DNA from: a virus
Reading direction: 5' to 3' (one strand)
IMG/VR virus record: IMGVR_UViG_3300046169_000049
Location: 1-29,996 of that record
Length of the DNA: 29,996 nucleotides
Below are positions 23,701-29,996 of the stretch, one piece after another (positions within the stretch are counted from its first letter, which is position 1; each line of letters opens with the position of its first letter). The notes beneath the pieces were generated by a model, which saw nothing but the letters and a program-made list of their open reading frames with translations, had not been told where the DNA came from and searched no databases. The translations under genes were made by a program, and so were the position numbers.

Positions 23701-24064
23701 AATAGTGCCATATTACGTTTGATGCTTTATCTTTATCCATATCAACATGAATAAAATTCTTTCCAATACCGATGCGATTCAAACCAACAGAAAGTAAGGA
23801 ATTTATTATTTTATATCTAGTAATACTATCTTGAGCCTTTAAGTCTATTGCCAAGCCTTTTGTGTGGCTACTTGTTCCATCCCTGCCTTGCTCTTGCTCC
23901 CAAATTTCGCTTCTAAAGCCCGATGTTGCTATAAATGGTATCTTAGCAACCATCCTTGCTATATCTATTTTCTTCATGAATTTTTCATTCATTTCTTCTA
24001 GCTTGCAGGGTGGATTGCATTTGTCAAAATCTGATTGCGAAAAATATTTAAGCTCCGTATTCAT
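23693..24064 (-). CDS. Endolysin, peptidase M15 family (D-Ala-D-Ala carboxypeptidase-like)
   Basis: The 123-aa protein has the M15 zinc site: H67 and D74 in SSHTKGLAIDLK and H106 in FIHVDMD, with the upstream FIATSGFRSEIW block. M15 peptidases cut peptidoglycan cross-links or stems and serve as endolysins. No signal peptide is visible, consistent with holin-dependent release. It overlaps the portal end by 17 bases and is followed by two membrane genes, forming the lysis cassette. Lysis genes placed between portal and MuF are unusual. A virion-associated wall hydrolase is an alternative. Confidence 0.88.
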   Translation of the reverse strand: MNTELKYFSQSDFDKCNPPCKLEEMNEKFMKKIDIARMVAKIPFIATSGFRSEIWEQEQGRDGTSSHTKGLAIDLKAQDSITRYKIINSLLSVGLNRIGIGKNFIHVDMDKDKASNVIWHYYG

Positions 24065-25442
24065 TCTTTAACATTTTAATATCATCATCGGTTAATTCAT
24101 TAGTCGCATCTGGTATTAGATTCATTGGTATGTATCTGTTATTATCACCAACTGGTTGGTAGCCCATTTCGATACGCTTTTCATCAGCAGTTAGCCACCA
24201 TGCTTTATTTAACCAGTCTACCTTTTCACTATTATCTTTATTCAACGCATCAATAGCTTGGACATCAAAATCTAAATGATATTTCTTACCAGTTGCTTCA
24301 TTAAATAATGGAACTAAAGAACGATTCAATTCTGAATAATCCCGTGTAAGTTCTGGGATTACATTATCCATATACAACTGCTTGCGAGATTGCTCTTTGT
24401 TGGCGTTGGTTTTGTTGTCTGGGTCATTCAATAATTCACTAGGGAAATTGTAAACATTACATATATCCCGTTGGGTCATCTTGCCTGCTTCAATGATTTC
24501 TAAATCAACTGGTGGTATGCCAAACTTTTCAAATCCTAGTTTAACACTGGACACTAACCAAGACTTATAATTACTTGGTCCTTGCATATCACGTAAGTAG
24601 TTTTCTAGCTGACTACGTTGCATTGGCGTGAGTTGCTCAAGGTCTGGGTCGGTAGGATAAACCACCCCACTAGCACCACCATTTTTTAGGGCTTTACTTA
24701 AAGCTTGGTCCCCATCGTTGCCCAATCGTATAGAACGCCTTGCTGCCTTTAATGGACTCATGCCGTAAAGGTGTGAACCAACTGAATCATAGTCAGGATT
24801 CCAATACTTCCAATGTACAACAGTTTCAGCAGGTAGCTGATGCCCATCTTGCCCATACATATCTATGATGTAGCCTTTTATAAGACTTTCATACGTTGGG
24901 TCTGCCACTATCTTTGTAAACTGTGAAGGCATTACCCACATCTCACCAACTGTGCCATCGCCCAACTGCACATAATGCGTATAGGCGTTGCCCGTTATAA
25001 GCTGAAAGCCCTTCATGTTTTCGTACCATTCAGGATAGCCTTGTAATGGATTTGGTCGGGTCATCAACTTAAAAAGTGGGTCCCGTTCATCATGCACTTC
25101 GTCGAATGCTTGATTCTTTAATTCAAGAAGATTATCAATCGTTGATTGCTTTGCCTTATCACGATTTGTAGAAGCTAGCCTTTTATACTTAAGTGCTTTT
25201 GCTTCGTTCTTAACAACTTGAACTACGGGTGGTACGGCTGATGCCGCTTTAGTGATTCCATTAACAACGCTATAAACATCTGGGTTTAATTCATACCCAT
25301 CTTCTACATAAGCGTTTTGGGTATCATCCATACTAATGGGCATACCCCTATGAAATCTAAATAACTGTCTGTTTAATTCGTTCACCAAGTTGGTGTTGGG
25401 TGCTTTTGTCCTAGCAAAAGGTAGAAGGTCAGATAGAGCCAT
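24048..25442 (-). CDS. Portal protein
   Basis: The 464-aa protein has the HK97-type portal pattern: the N-terminal ..VYSVVNGITKAASAVPPVVQ (about 56-75), DPLFKLMTRPNPLQGYPEWY near 121, NAYTHYVQLGDG, VVHWKYWNPD and the C-terminal helix-turn region LNDPDNKTNANKEQSRKQ. Portal proteins form the dodecameric ring for DNA passage and bind terminase. It follows a terminator and a candidate late promoter, so it opens the late operon. Its separation from terminase by a small-gene early-type module is unusual. Confidence 0.93.
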   Translation of the reverse strand: MALSDLLPFARTKAPNTNLVNELNRQLFRFHRGMPISMDDTQNAYVEDGYELNPDVYSVVNGITKAASAVPPVVQVVKNEAKALKYKRLASTNRDKAKQSTIDNLLELKNQAFDEVHDERDPLFKLMTRPNPLQGYPEWYENMKGFQLITGNAYTHYVQLGDGTVGEMWVMPSQFTKIVADPTYESLIKGYIIDMYGQDGHQLPAETVVHWKYWNPDYDSVGSHLYGMSPLKAARRSIRLGNDGDQALSKALKNGGASGVVYPTDPDLEQLTPMQRSQLENYLRDMQGPSNYKSWLVSSVKLGFEKFGIPPVDLEIIEAGKMTQRDICNVYNFPSELLNDPDNKTNANKEQSRKQLYMDNVIPELTRDYSELNRSLVPLFNEATGKKYHLDFDVQAIDALNKDNSEKVDWLNKAWWLTADEKRIEMGYQPVGDNNRYIPMNLIPDATNELTDDDIKMLKNEYGA

Positions 25443-25472
25443 AATTTACTTTTTAAGTTGCAGTTAAATTAA

Positions 25473-25502
25473 CAAATATTTACAACTATTGAAATAAGCA
25501 AA
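25473..25502 (-). promoter_or_regulatory. Candidate late promoter upstream of the portal gene
   Basis: On the minus strand TTTG (25499-25502) is followed after 19 bases by ATATTTG (25473-25479), close to the Bacteroidota TTTG / TAnnTTTG pattern. It lies just after a terminator and 31 bases before the portal ATG. The -7 box is imperfect and the -33 sits in the terminator T-run. Confidence 0.4.
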
Positions 25503-25532
25503 AAAAAACCACTTGACTTTCAAATCAAATGG
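25500..25532 (-). terminator. Intrinsic terminator after the second early operon
   Basis: On the minus strand an 8-bp stem CCATTTGA/TCAAGTGG (one T-G wobble) with loop TTTGAAAG (25509-25532) is followed directly by nine Ts (25500-25508). It ends the small-gene operon 25 bases after the DnaA-like gene stop. Confidence 0.85.
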
Positions 25533-25557
25533 CATATCTACAGAATGAATGATTCTA

Positions 25558-25878
25558 CTAAAACTTCAATCTTTTGTGTAAATCTTTATACTGATTGTCG
25601 TACTTCAATCTATTAGCATGGTCTTGCCTTAAGTGCATAATACTACTATGGTGCATATTAAACAACCGTGCAAGTTCTATATGACTTAGGCTTACCCAGT
25701 TAAAAAATAATGAACGGTAATTAACAAACTTAGACTTTCTACTTTTGATAAACAAAGTATCATAGCCTATGTTCATCTTATCGCAAAATTTTGCAATTAA
25801 TTCTACGTGGTGTTCTTCTAGTTCCCCAGTTACACATTGTTGAAATCTTTTAAAGGCATCTAGTGCTAAGGTGTACAT
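25558..25878 (-). CDS. DnaA domain IV-like DNA-binding protein, 106 aa
   Basis: Residues about 52-95 (VNYRSLFFNWVSLSHIELAR then LFNMHHSSIMHLRQDHANRL) match the shape of DnaA domain IV: a helix, the hinge, and the 'H-x-S/T-I/V-x-H' recognition helix that in DnaA reads RDHTTVLHA. The N-terminal half is helical and has no AAA+ Walker motifs, so it cannot be a complete DnaA. It may bind DnaA boxes, recruiting or competing with host initiator at the phage or host origin. It is the last gene before the terminator. Confidence 0.65.
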   Translation of the reverse strand: MYTLALDAFKRFQQCVTGELEEHHVELIAKFCDKMNIGYDTLFIKSRKSKFVNYRSLFFNWVSLSHIELARLFNMHHSSIMHLRQDHANRLKYDNQYKDLHKRLKF

Positions 25879-26057
25879 TCTTTTTCTTTTATTAATTGAA
25901 GTGAACGTATTAACTGGAAGCTAGCATTTTTAGCTTTACCATTCTTAAAATAATAGATAGGCGTTGTGCCTAGTCCAGTTTTTCTTGCTAGGTCTGGAAC
26001 GTGCTTATCTTGAAGCCATTCCCATATTTCTTGTTCTTCTTTATGTGGTTGTGTCAT
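25866..26057 (-). CDS. Small helix-turn-helix-like protein, 63 aa
   Basis: The helix-rich protein (EEQEIWEWLQDKHVPDLARK, then GLGTTPIYYFKNGK, then SFQLIRSLQLIKEKE) looks like a minimal HTH DNA-binding domain; the K-x-G-L-G-x-x-P-I-Y-Y part resembles a Cro/CI-type recognition helix. It overlaps the zinc-ribbon gene (TAATG) and the DnaA-like gene by 13 bases. Its likely relative at 1177-1371 is in the other early operon. A role as regulator of the two similar control regions would fit, but no operator was found. Confidence 0.65.
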   Translation of the reverse strand: MTQPHKEEQEIWEWLQDKHVPDLARKTGLGTTPIYYFKNGKAKNASFQLIRSLQLIKEKECTP

Positions 26058-26239
26058 TAGTATCCTTGTTTAGCTTCTATTACTTCTTGTGGGCTTGCAA
26101 ATTCGCCCATAGGCGCTTGACAGTTAGGGCAAACGACTTCATAGTCGTATTCAGTACCGAAGGCATGGCTAAAGCTATTATCTTCGATTTCCAAATCTTC
26201 TATTTTTAGTTCTTCGTCTGAACATTCGCATTTAATCAT
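26057..26239 (-). CDS. Small zinc-ribbon-like protein, 60 aa
   Basis: The protein begins MIKCECSDEELKIEDLEIED and has two cysteine pairs, C4-x-C6 and C37-x2-C40 (VVCPNCQAP), consistent with one zinc ribbon, separated by an acidic stretch. The ATG at 26239 overlaps the previous gene's stop as ATGA and is preferred to one four codons upstream at 26251. Small acidic zinc proteins of phages often bind host polymerase or other regulators; here that is only a possibility. Confidence 0.7.
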   Translation of the reverse strand: MIKCECSDEELKIEDLEIEDNSFSHAFGTEYDYEVVCPNCQAPMGEFASPQEVIEAKQGY

Positions 26240-26442
26240 TGTTCTACCCATGTGAGTTCTGCGCCATACATTTTACGTACTTCGTATCTAATACGGTCCG
26301 TGAATCCAATCATGCTTTCCCCTTCTAAGCTGAAGTAGGTAAAGTTATGGTAGGCGTGTTGGAATTTTAAATCCATTTCATAATAAGTAATGGGTTCATC
26401 TTTCCAGTCTTTGCATTTTATAGTTCTAAGTGTTCCAGTCAT
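26236..26442 (-). CDS. Hypothetical early protein, 68 aa
   Basis: The protein (MTGTLRTIKCKDWKDEPITY.. with a central FQHAYHNFTYFSLEGES) has no recognisable domain. The alternating aromatic and charged residues suggest a small beta-rich fold. The start carries an A-rich leader (AACAAAATACAGATAACA before the ATG) related to that of other early genes here. The stop overlaps the zinc-ribbon start (ATGA). It is one of six small genes transcribed from control region B. Confidence 0.7.
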   Translation of the reverse strand: MTGTLRTIKCKDWKDEPITYYEMDLKFQHAYHNFTYFSLEGESMIGFTDRIRYEVRKMYGAELTWVEQ

Positions 26443-26462
26443 TGTTATCTGTATTTTGTTAT

Positions 26463-26705
26463 TTATATTTCTGATTCAGTAAATTCCAAGTTCCATTTAT
26501 TAAAAAGCTTGTCAAGTCTTTTCTTTGTAACCGAAAGGGATTTGGAAGAAAAGATTATTGTGCCATTAAACCAAATTAAAAAATGTTGGGTTCTTGGTTG
26601 GAACATAATCCAACCTGCTCGAAAATCATCTACTTGATGTCTTTCGCAAAATGCTTCGTTATCAAATTCAAATTCTATTCCGTTTATTAATTCTTGCTTT
26701 GTCAT
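26463..26705 (-). CDS. Hypothetical early protein, 80 aa
   Basis: The protein starts MTKQELINGIEFEFDNEAFC and shows no domain I recognise. A mix of aromatic and hydrophobic strands (GWIMFQPRTQHFLIWFNGTI) followed by a Lys-rich helix suggests a small alpha/beta fold. Its leader reads AAACCTACAGAACA before the ATG, a third copy of the early-gene leader motif. It lies in the control-region-B operon with short gaps to both neighbours. Function unknown. Confidence 0.72.
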   Translation of the reverse strand: MTKQELINGIEFEFDNEAFCERHQVDDFRAGWIMFQPRTQHFLIWFNGTIIFSSKSLSVTKKRLDKLFNKWNLEFTESEI

Positions 26706-26744
26706 TGTTCTGTAGGTTTGTTTGGTATTTTGTAAATGTTACTT

Positions 26745-26945
26745 TTAGTGGTCGTTGCTTTGTGTAATTCTACGGGCAATCACTAACCCTTCAAGCCTGC
26801 CTTGTAAATAATTGTATTTTGGTCTGTATTCATCTACATCAAAAGTGCCTTTTTCCCAATCAGCATCTTCTTGCTTTCTAAGCTTTTTAAATTCTTTTCT
26901 TATTTCGTCTATTTCTTCATTTATTTGTTTTATAGTATCGTACAT
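26745..26945 (-). CDS. Hypothetical early protein, 66 aa (first gene after control region B)
   Basis: This is a highly charged, helical protein (IKQINEEIDEIRKEFKKLRK) with a likely coiled coil in its first 35 residues and a DEYRPKYNYLQGRLEGLVIA segment after it. No family is recognised. It is the first gene after control region B and has the best-conserved leader, matching that of the 80-aa gene at 2844-3086. Its position suggests strong early expression. Confidence 0.75.
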   Translation of the reverse strand: MYDTIKQINEEIDEIRKEFKKLRKQEDADWEKGTFDVDEYRPKYNYLQGRLEGLVIARRITQSNDH

Positions 26946-27056
26946 AATTCTGTAGGTTTTGTTATCGTTTATCTTACTTAATGATACGGCATTCCTATAT
27001 TCAATGCAAATAAATTTTTAAATTATTTTTTATTTATGTGTAGAATCGCCCTTTTT
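26946..27056 (-). promoter_or_regulatory. Control region B: promoter and conserved leader of the second early operon
   Basis: Like control region A it contains AAGGGCG (27047-27053 on the minus strand), a long A/T-rich stretch, a TTATTTG box and the leader ending in ACCTACAGAAT before the ATG (26947-26970). The AAGGGCG-to-ATG distances are 102 bases here and 112 in A. The exact promoter boxes are uncertain. Confidence 0.6.
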
Positions 27057-27093
27057 AAGTATGTAGGCTATGATTTTTTTTTAATTTTTTTTT

Positions 27094-27109
27094 AGGAACG
27101 GGTGTTCCT
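27094..27109 (-). other. Perfect hairpin flanked by A-tracts after the terminase gene
   Basis: AGGAAC-ACCC-GTTCCT (minus strand) sits 4 bases after the terminase stop, followed by nine As and, after TT, nine more As. It lacks a T-run in the transcribed direction, so it is not a standard terminator for terL; on the plus strand only a weak TGTTTT follows. It might be an operator, an origin or packaging-related structure, or a block to antisense transcription. Confidence 0.45.
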
Positions 27110-27113
27110 TGTT

Positions 27114-28301
27114 TTAAATCAAAGAAATATCTAGGGTTTTTTTCTTCATTCGGTCCATGATTGTGTACCTGCCTGCATCTATACCGTGGTTGAAATCATC
27201 TATGGGTTTGTTGGTAGGTGAACCACTTCTATCTTTTGCCCATGTGTAGCTACTAAATTCTTCTATTAGGTCCTTGCTTTGTGCGTGTATTTTGATTGGG
27301 TAGTCTTGTAGCAACTGGATTCCAAACATGACAGAATCTTTACCTTTCTTAGCAGGCTTGACCCATACACCATGATTTCTTAATTCAGCTATGCTTTTAG
27401 GTTCAGCACTATCTGCTACTATTTCATCCGTTATGCCTAGTTCTTTTATTAAACGGCTAATATATTGGTTAGTAAGTTGTCTTCGGTATATGTGTTGCTT
27501 CCAGTATAAAGCACCACCTGCATAGCGTATTTCGACAAGGGCAGTCGGGTCGTTTGTGTATCCCCAGTCAAGACCAAAGCATCGCCACTTATAATTTTTT
27601 GGAAAGTCGTTTGTAGTTTCAAAGTTAGGAAACACCAATCCTTCTAGCCTACCCACTTCACCTAGCCCATAGACTTGCCATCTGTATTGATTAGCCGTGC
27701 CTGCCTTTATGTTTTCGGGCGTAGGTTCGTAGCTTTCTATCTTCTTCTTAATGCTAGATTGTATGAACGCATTATCACGGTAAGTAGAAATAAACCAATC
27801 CACGTCATCACGACCGTAAAGCTTTTCGTGCGCCCAGAAGCTTGCCGAAGGATTAAAGTCAATGATGGTCTGGTAAGTAGTACGCATACTAATCTGTTCG
27901 AAAATACCATAGTCTATGCCGTTTGCTTCGTTAAAAAATGAATGTGTTCTTTTACCACTTCTTGCATCTATTTCATCATTGTATGAATTAAATTCAATCT
28001 TAGAGCCACTAGCAAAGCTGAATACCCTATTGCTTTTATTGTGGTCCTTGAGTTCCTGCGTAAAGAATGGGTCATTAAATATAATTGTTTGTGCATCCCG
28101 ATACGCACCCACCCTTAAGTTGGGTATGTCTTGACCAACAACAGTAATGACTAAATCATTTTCTGTGCAGGCTTTCATTACTAGGGCTTGCAGTATAGCA
28201 AATGTCTTACCAGAAGATGTTCCCCCTTGATGAACTACATAAGGCTTGTCGCTATTCTGTGTAAGCGTATAAAGCTTTGTTACATCTAAGTTATGGTTCA
28301 A
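27114..28301 (-). CDS. terL: Terminase large subunit
   Basis: The 395-aa protein has a Walker A GGTSSGKT (26-33), a Walker B-like SFFNEAN (121-127) and DFNPS (148-152) in the ATPase half. In the RNase H-like nuclease half are D245 (FGLDWGYTNDP), D297 (VADSAEPKS) and D368/D369 in PIDDFNHGIDAGRY. It is the motor that cuts and packages DNA, PBSX-like in length and layout. It overlaps the small subunit end by 11 bases. It is at the end of the replication operon rather than next to the portal. Confidence 0.94.
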   Translation of the reverse strand: MNHNLDVTKLYTLTQNSDKPYVVHQGGTSSGKTFAILQALVMKACTENDLVITVVGQDIPNLRVGAYRDAQTIIFNDPFFTQELKDHNKSNRVFSFASGSKIEFNSYNDEIDARSGKRTHSFFNEANGIDYGIFEQISMRTTYQTIIDFNPSASFWAHEKLYGRDDVDWFISTYRDNAFIQSSIKKKIESYEPTPENIKAGTANQYRWQVYGLGEVGRLEGLVFPNFETTNDFPKNYKWRCFGLDWGYTNDPTALVEIRYAGGALYWKQHIYRRQLTNQYISRLIKELGITDEIVADSAEPKSIAELRNHGVWVKPAKKGKDSVMFGIQLLQDYPIKIHAQSKDLIEEFSSYTWAKDRSGSPTNKPIDDFNHGIDAGRYTIMDRMKKKTLDISLI

Positions 28302-28566
28302 TGACCCGTACAGTTACCGTGTCTATCTTTTCACCATCAGTTGTATGGTCCACACTTTGTTTGGGTTGCCCATACCGATAGGATAGCCAAGTTTTGATTG
28401 CAGTATCTGAACCTTCATTAACTCTAAGTGCTAGCTTCTGCCATACTTCAATAGGTGCTAGTGTAGCATCCATAGCTTCTAGCATAGCTATTTCATTAGC
28501 CTTTGGCTTTCTACCTGCCTTTCCTTTAGTTGAATGCCCACCGTTATTTCTTCTACCATCTGCCAT
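28291..28566 (-). CDS. terS: Terminase small subunit-like protein
   Basis: The 91-aa protein begins MADGRRNNGGHSTKGKAGRK, a signature opening of small terminase subunits in Bacteroidota phages, followed by a helical domain (VWQKLALRVNEGSDTAIKTW) and the Y-R-Y-G-Q-P-K motif. It binds the packaging site and loads TerL. Gene position immediately before terL supports the call. It is shorter than the ~150-180 aa of many TerS proteins, but similar short versions occur in these phages. Confidence 0.82.
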   Translation of the reverse strand: MADGRRNNGGHSTKGKAGRKPKANEIAMLEAMDATLAPIEVWQKLALRVNEGSDTAIKTWLSYRYGQPKQSVDHTTDGEKIDTVTVRVIEP

Positions 28567-28598
28567 ACATACAATTTAATAAAAAATAATTAATTAAA

Positions 28599-29147
28599 TT
28601 ACAATCCCCTTAATTCGTATTCAGACTTTAACCGTTTAAAGAATGAATTTGCTCCACCAGTATTGAATAAACCACCAATTAAATCGCCATCATTTAACAT
28701 CTCTACTATATCATAAAGCCTTGATATTTCTACGTTTGTAAACTCTTTGATAGTCCTAGATTTACTTTGGTTGTAGGGTAATTCATTCTTAGGAATAAAT
28801 TCATCAGCGTTTAATTTAAACCAGTCGTTAAAACACCTAGCTAGTGCAGATATGTTATTACCATGCCTTTTAGCTACTTCGTAAACGACTGCCATCATCC
28901 ATACCCCATAGACTGAATCGAATCTAATATCGTCTGGGAATATTGGGTTGTTGACTGTTATGGTTTCATGCAACCTAACTAGATAATCCTTTAGTGCTTT
29001 CTTGTCAGTTGGTAGTTCCTTTGTAGCACCAATGTCAATATGGAACTGGTAAAGGGTGTTTAAAATGTTCGTATCGTACTCAAATTTCATCTGTAACGAA
29101 CGATAATTCTTTACTTCATACTTTGTATCGGCTATGCGTATTTCCAT
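28599..29147 (-). CDS. Hypothetical protein between replication and terminase genes, 182 aa
   Basis: The protein starts MEIRIADTKYEVKNYRSLQM and has an alpha/beta N-terminus followed by helices (SVYGVWMMAVVYEVAKRHGN; LARCFNDWFKLNADEF). I do not recognise a family. Its opening loosely resembles tail-chaperone-like domains, but its position in the replication operon argues against that. The ATG coincides with the last base of the previous stop (TAATG). It may be a replication or packaging accessory factor. Confidence 0.72.
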   Translation of the reverse strand: MEIRIADTKYEVKNYRSLQMKFEYDTNILNTLYQFHIDIGATKELPTDKKALKDYLVRLHETITVNNPIFPDDIRFDSVYGVWMMAVVYEVAKRHGNNISALARCFNDWFKLNADEFIPKNELPYNQSKSRTIKEFTNVEISRLYDIVEMLNDGDLIGGLFNTGGANSFFKRLKSEYELRGL

Positions 29148-29806
29148 TAGAATGGGTTTTCAAATTTGTTATCTTTTTGTTTGGTGAATTTTACGTAATT
29201 GTTTGCCCATGTGCTAGCTTGAAGTTTCCATCTTTTAATTTTTCTACCATTCTTTTTCCAATCTAGTGATTCATAATGGTTGATAAAGTTTTCAGCTTCT
29301 AGTGTTATATGGGTGCTACCAATCTTATCAGTTTCAGTAAAATATTTTTCTACTTCCGATAGTGTGGGTATTATATTCTTTTCATTCTTATCATTCTTTA
29401 CATTCTTTTCATTCTTAGTAGTTGTTACTTGTTTGTTAGTTGTTTGTTGCTTGTTTGTTAGTTGTTTGTTGCTCCGTGTGTTGCTATCGGAATCTACGTC
29501 TTGGTAAGTGTCGTAGTTGCATACATTTACAACAGTGCCACGTCTGTTGCTTTGTCTGTTGATTTCGCCAGTACTTTCTAGCTTCTTAAAAACAGTTCTT
29601 AATTGTTGGGTAGTGATACTTAATTCATGCGATAATATTTCCAAACTTGTAACAAAAGTACCCCTTTTAATGACATCACCCCTATAACGCTTATCTTTAT
29701 GATTAGCCTTTAGTAAACAATGTAGGAACACCCTTGTACAGTTTGGTTCATCGTACCATTCCCATTCTAAAAACTGTCTGTGCAGTTTTATCCATCCTTT
29801 GCCCAT
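29147..29806 (-). CDS. Replisome organizer/initiator-like protein with winged-helix N-terminus
   Basis: The N-terminus (GWIKLHRQFLEWEWYDEPNC.., then GTFVTSLEILSHELSITTQQ.., LRTVFKKLESTGEI) matches the winged-helix domain of phage replisome-organizer proteins. A Lys/Asn/Gln/Thr-rich linker (about residues 108-145) is encoded by tandem repeats, and a C-terminal helical domain (ENFINHYESLDWKKNGRKIK) follows, as in DnaD-like helicase-loading proteins. It would open the origin and recruit host helicase. It starts 2 bases after the ssb stop. The repeats inside the gene may be the origin iterons. Confidence 0.8.
   Translation of the reverse strand: MGKGWIKLHRQFLEWEWYDEPNCTRVFLHCLLKANHKDKRYRGDVIKRGTFVTSLEILSHELSITTQQLRTVFKKLESTGEINRQSNRRGTVVNVCNYDTYQDVDSDSNTRSNKQLTNKQQTTNKQVTTTKNEKNVKNDKNEKNIIPTLSEVEKYFTETDKIGSTHITLEAENFINHYESLDWKKNGRKIKRWKLQASTWANNYVKFTKQKDNKFENPF
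29374..29471 (-). repeat. Tandem repeats inside the initiator gene (candidate origin iterons)
   Basis: Two arrays lie in the linker-coding part. Bases 29374-29418 hold five 9-base units (CATTCTTTT and variants) that encode KNE/KND triplets. Bases 29428-29471 hold two exact 22-base copies beginning CTTGTTTGTTAGTTG, with partial copies on the left (TAGTTGTTACTT). Two TGTCTGTTG/CGTCTGTTG copies lie further on (about 29540-29560). Lambda-like phages place origin iterons inside the initiator gene, so this is a plausible origin. Confidence 0.6.
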
Positions 29807-29808
29807 AG

Positions 29809-29996
29809 CTAGAATGGTAGGTCATCATCTATGTTGTTCATATCTACTTTAACAGACTCTTGCTTTGGTTCTGATTTACCCCCAAGCATTTCAAGCCTAT
29901 CACAAATGATTTGCGTACTGTAACGTTTTTCACCGTTCTTTTCATATTGGCTTGTAGTAATAGAACCTTCAACACATACCAAAGAACCCTTCGTTA
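29809..29996 (-). CDS. ssb: Single-stranded DNA-binding protein, C-terminal part (gene crosses the window junction)
   Basis: This is the last 61 codons plus stop of the SSB begun at 1-181; a further codon is split over the join. It reads TKGSLVCVEGSITTSQYEKN and later RYSTQIICDRLEMLGGK, the SSB C-terminal core strands, then a short linker and the acidic tip NNIDDDLPF, the conserved docking tail for replication and recombination partners. The frame is open to the window end. The stop lies 2 bases before the initiator gene start. Joined length is 122 aa, slightly short for the family but with all parts present. Confidence 0.96.
   Translation of the reverse strand, partial: TKGSLVCVEGSITTSQYEKNGEKRYSTQIICDRLEMLGGKSEPKQESVKVDMNNIDDDLPF

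Noticed and set aside
27085-27116. Intrinsic terminator for terL
   Set aside because: The hairpin is followed by A-runs, not T-runs, in the direction of terL transcription.
1-29996. CRISPR array, insertion sequence, or integrase/att module
   Set aside because: No regularly spaced repeats with spacers, no transposase and no tyrosine or serine recombinase were recognised in any frame.

Overview
The window reads as one complete, circularly closed genome of a tailed (siphovirus-type) phage of about 30 kb. The two window ends meet inside one gene: the left edge carries the first 60 codons of a single-stranded DNA-binding protein (ssb) on the minus strand, and the right edge carries its last 61 codons plus stop. 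Joining the ends restores one open frame of 122 residues with no base missing. Every confidently called gene is on the minus strand; one 41-codon plus-strand frame is the only possible exception. The host is probably a marine Bacteroidota, most likely Flavobacteriia. The DNA is AT-rich, most starts are preceded by A-rich leaders rather than Shine-Dalgarno sites, one promoter fits the Bacteroidota TTG / TAnnTTTG consensus, and many genes resemble families common in Bacteroidota and marine phages. The host call is inference. No integrase, excisionase or CI-type repressor was recognised, so there is no sign of lysogeny.

Layout in the direction of transcription (falling coordinates, continuing through the circular join). 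(1) An AT-rich control region (3087-3205) precedes an early operon: an 80-aa protein, a small membrane protein, a 140-aa protein, an ERF annealing protein, a NinB-like protein, a small helix-turn-helix (HTH)-like protein, a second small membrane protein, a PD-(D/E)XK nuclease, NinG and SSB. Across the join it continues with a replisome-organizer-like protein holding iteron-like tandem repeats, a 182-aa unknown, and the small and large terminase subunits. (2) A second control region (26946-27056) shares its leader with the first. It precedes six small genes, including a zinc-ribbon protein, a second small HTH-like protein and a DnaA-domain-IV-like protein, and ends at an intrinsic terminator (25500-25532). 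(3) The late region starts at the portal gene. It runs through an M15 endolysin with two holin-like genes, a terminator, the MuF head protein, a cassette of two glycosyltransferases around a micro-membrane protein, a multidomain prohead protease, and the HK97-type major capsid protein. A tRNA-like hairpin follows the capsid gene. (4) Next come connector, head-closure and tail-completion genes, the major tail protein, tail chaperones joined by a -1 frameshift signal, the tape measure, a 1545-aa tail/receptor protein, a small structural protein, an 888-aa fibre with an S74 self-cleaving chaperone, a DUF7936-like protein, a 47-aa coiled-coil protein and a metallophosphoesterase. That brings the map back to the first control region.

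How it works together (inference): ERF, NinB, NinG, the PD-(D/E)XK nuclease and SSB form a recombination-replication set. The initiator-like protein and perhaps the DnaA-like protein would start replication. Terminase packages DNA into an HK97-fold head matured by the protease and MuF, and a long non-contractile tail is built on the 698-aa tape measure. The least conventional elements are the tRNA-like minihelix after the capsid gene, the iteron-like repeats inside the initiator gene, the duplicated early control modules, the glycosyltransferase cassette and the protease fusion.
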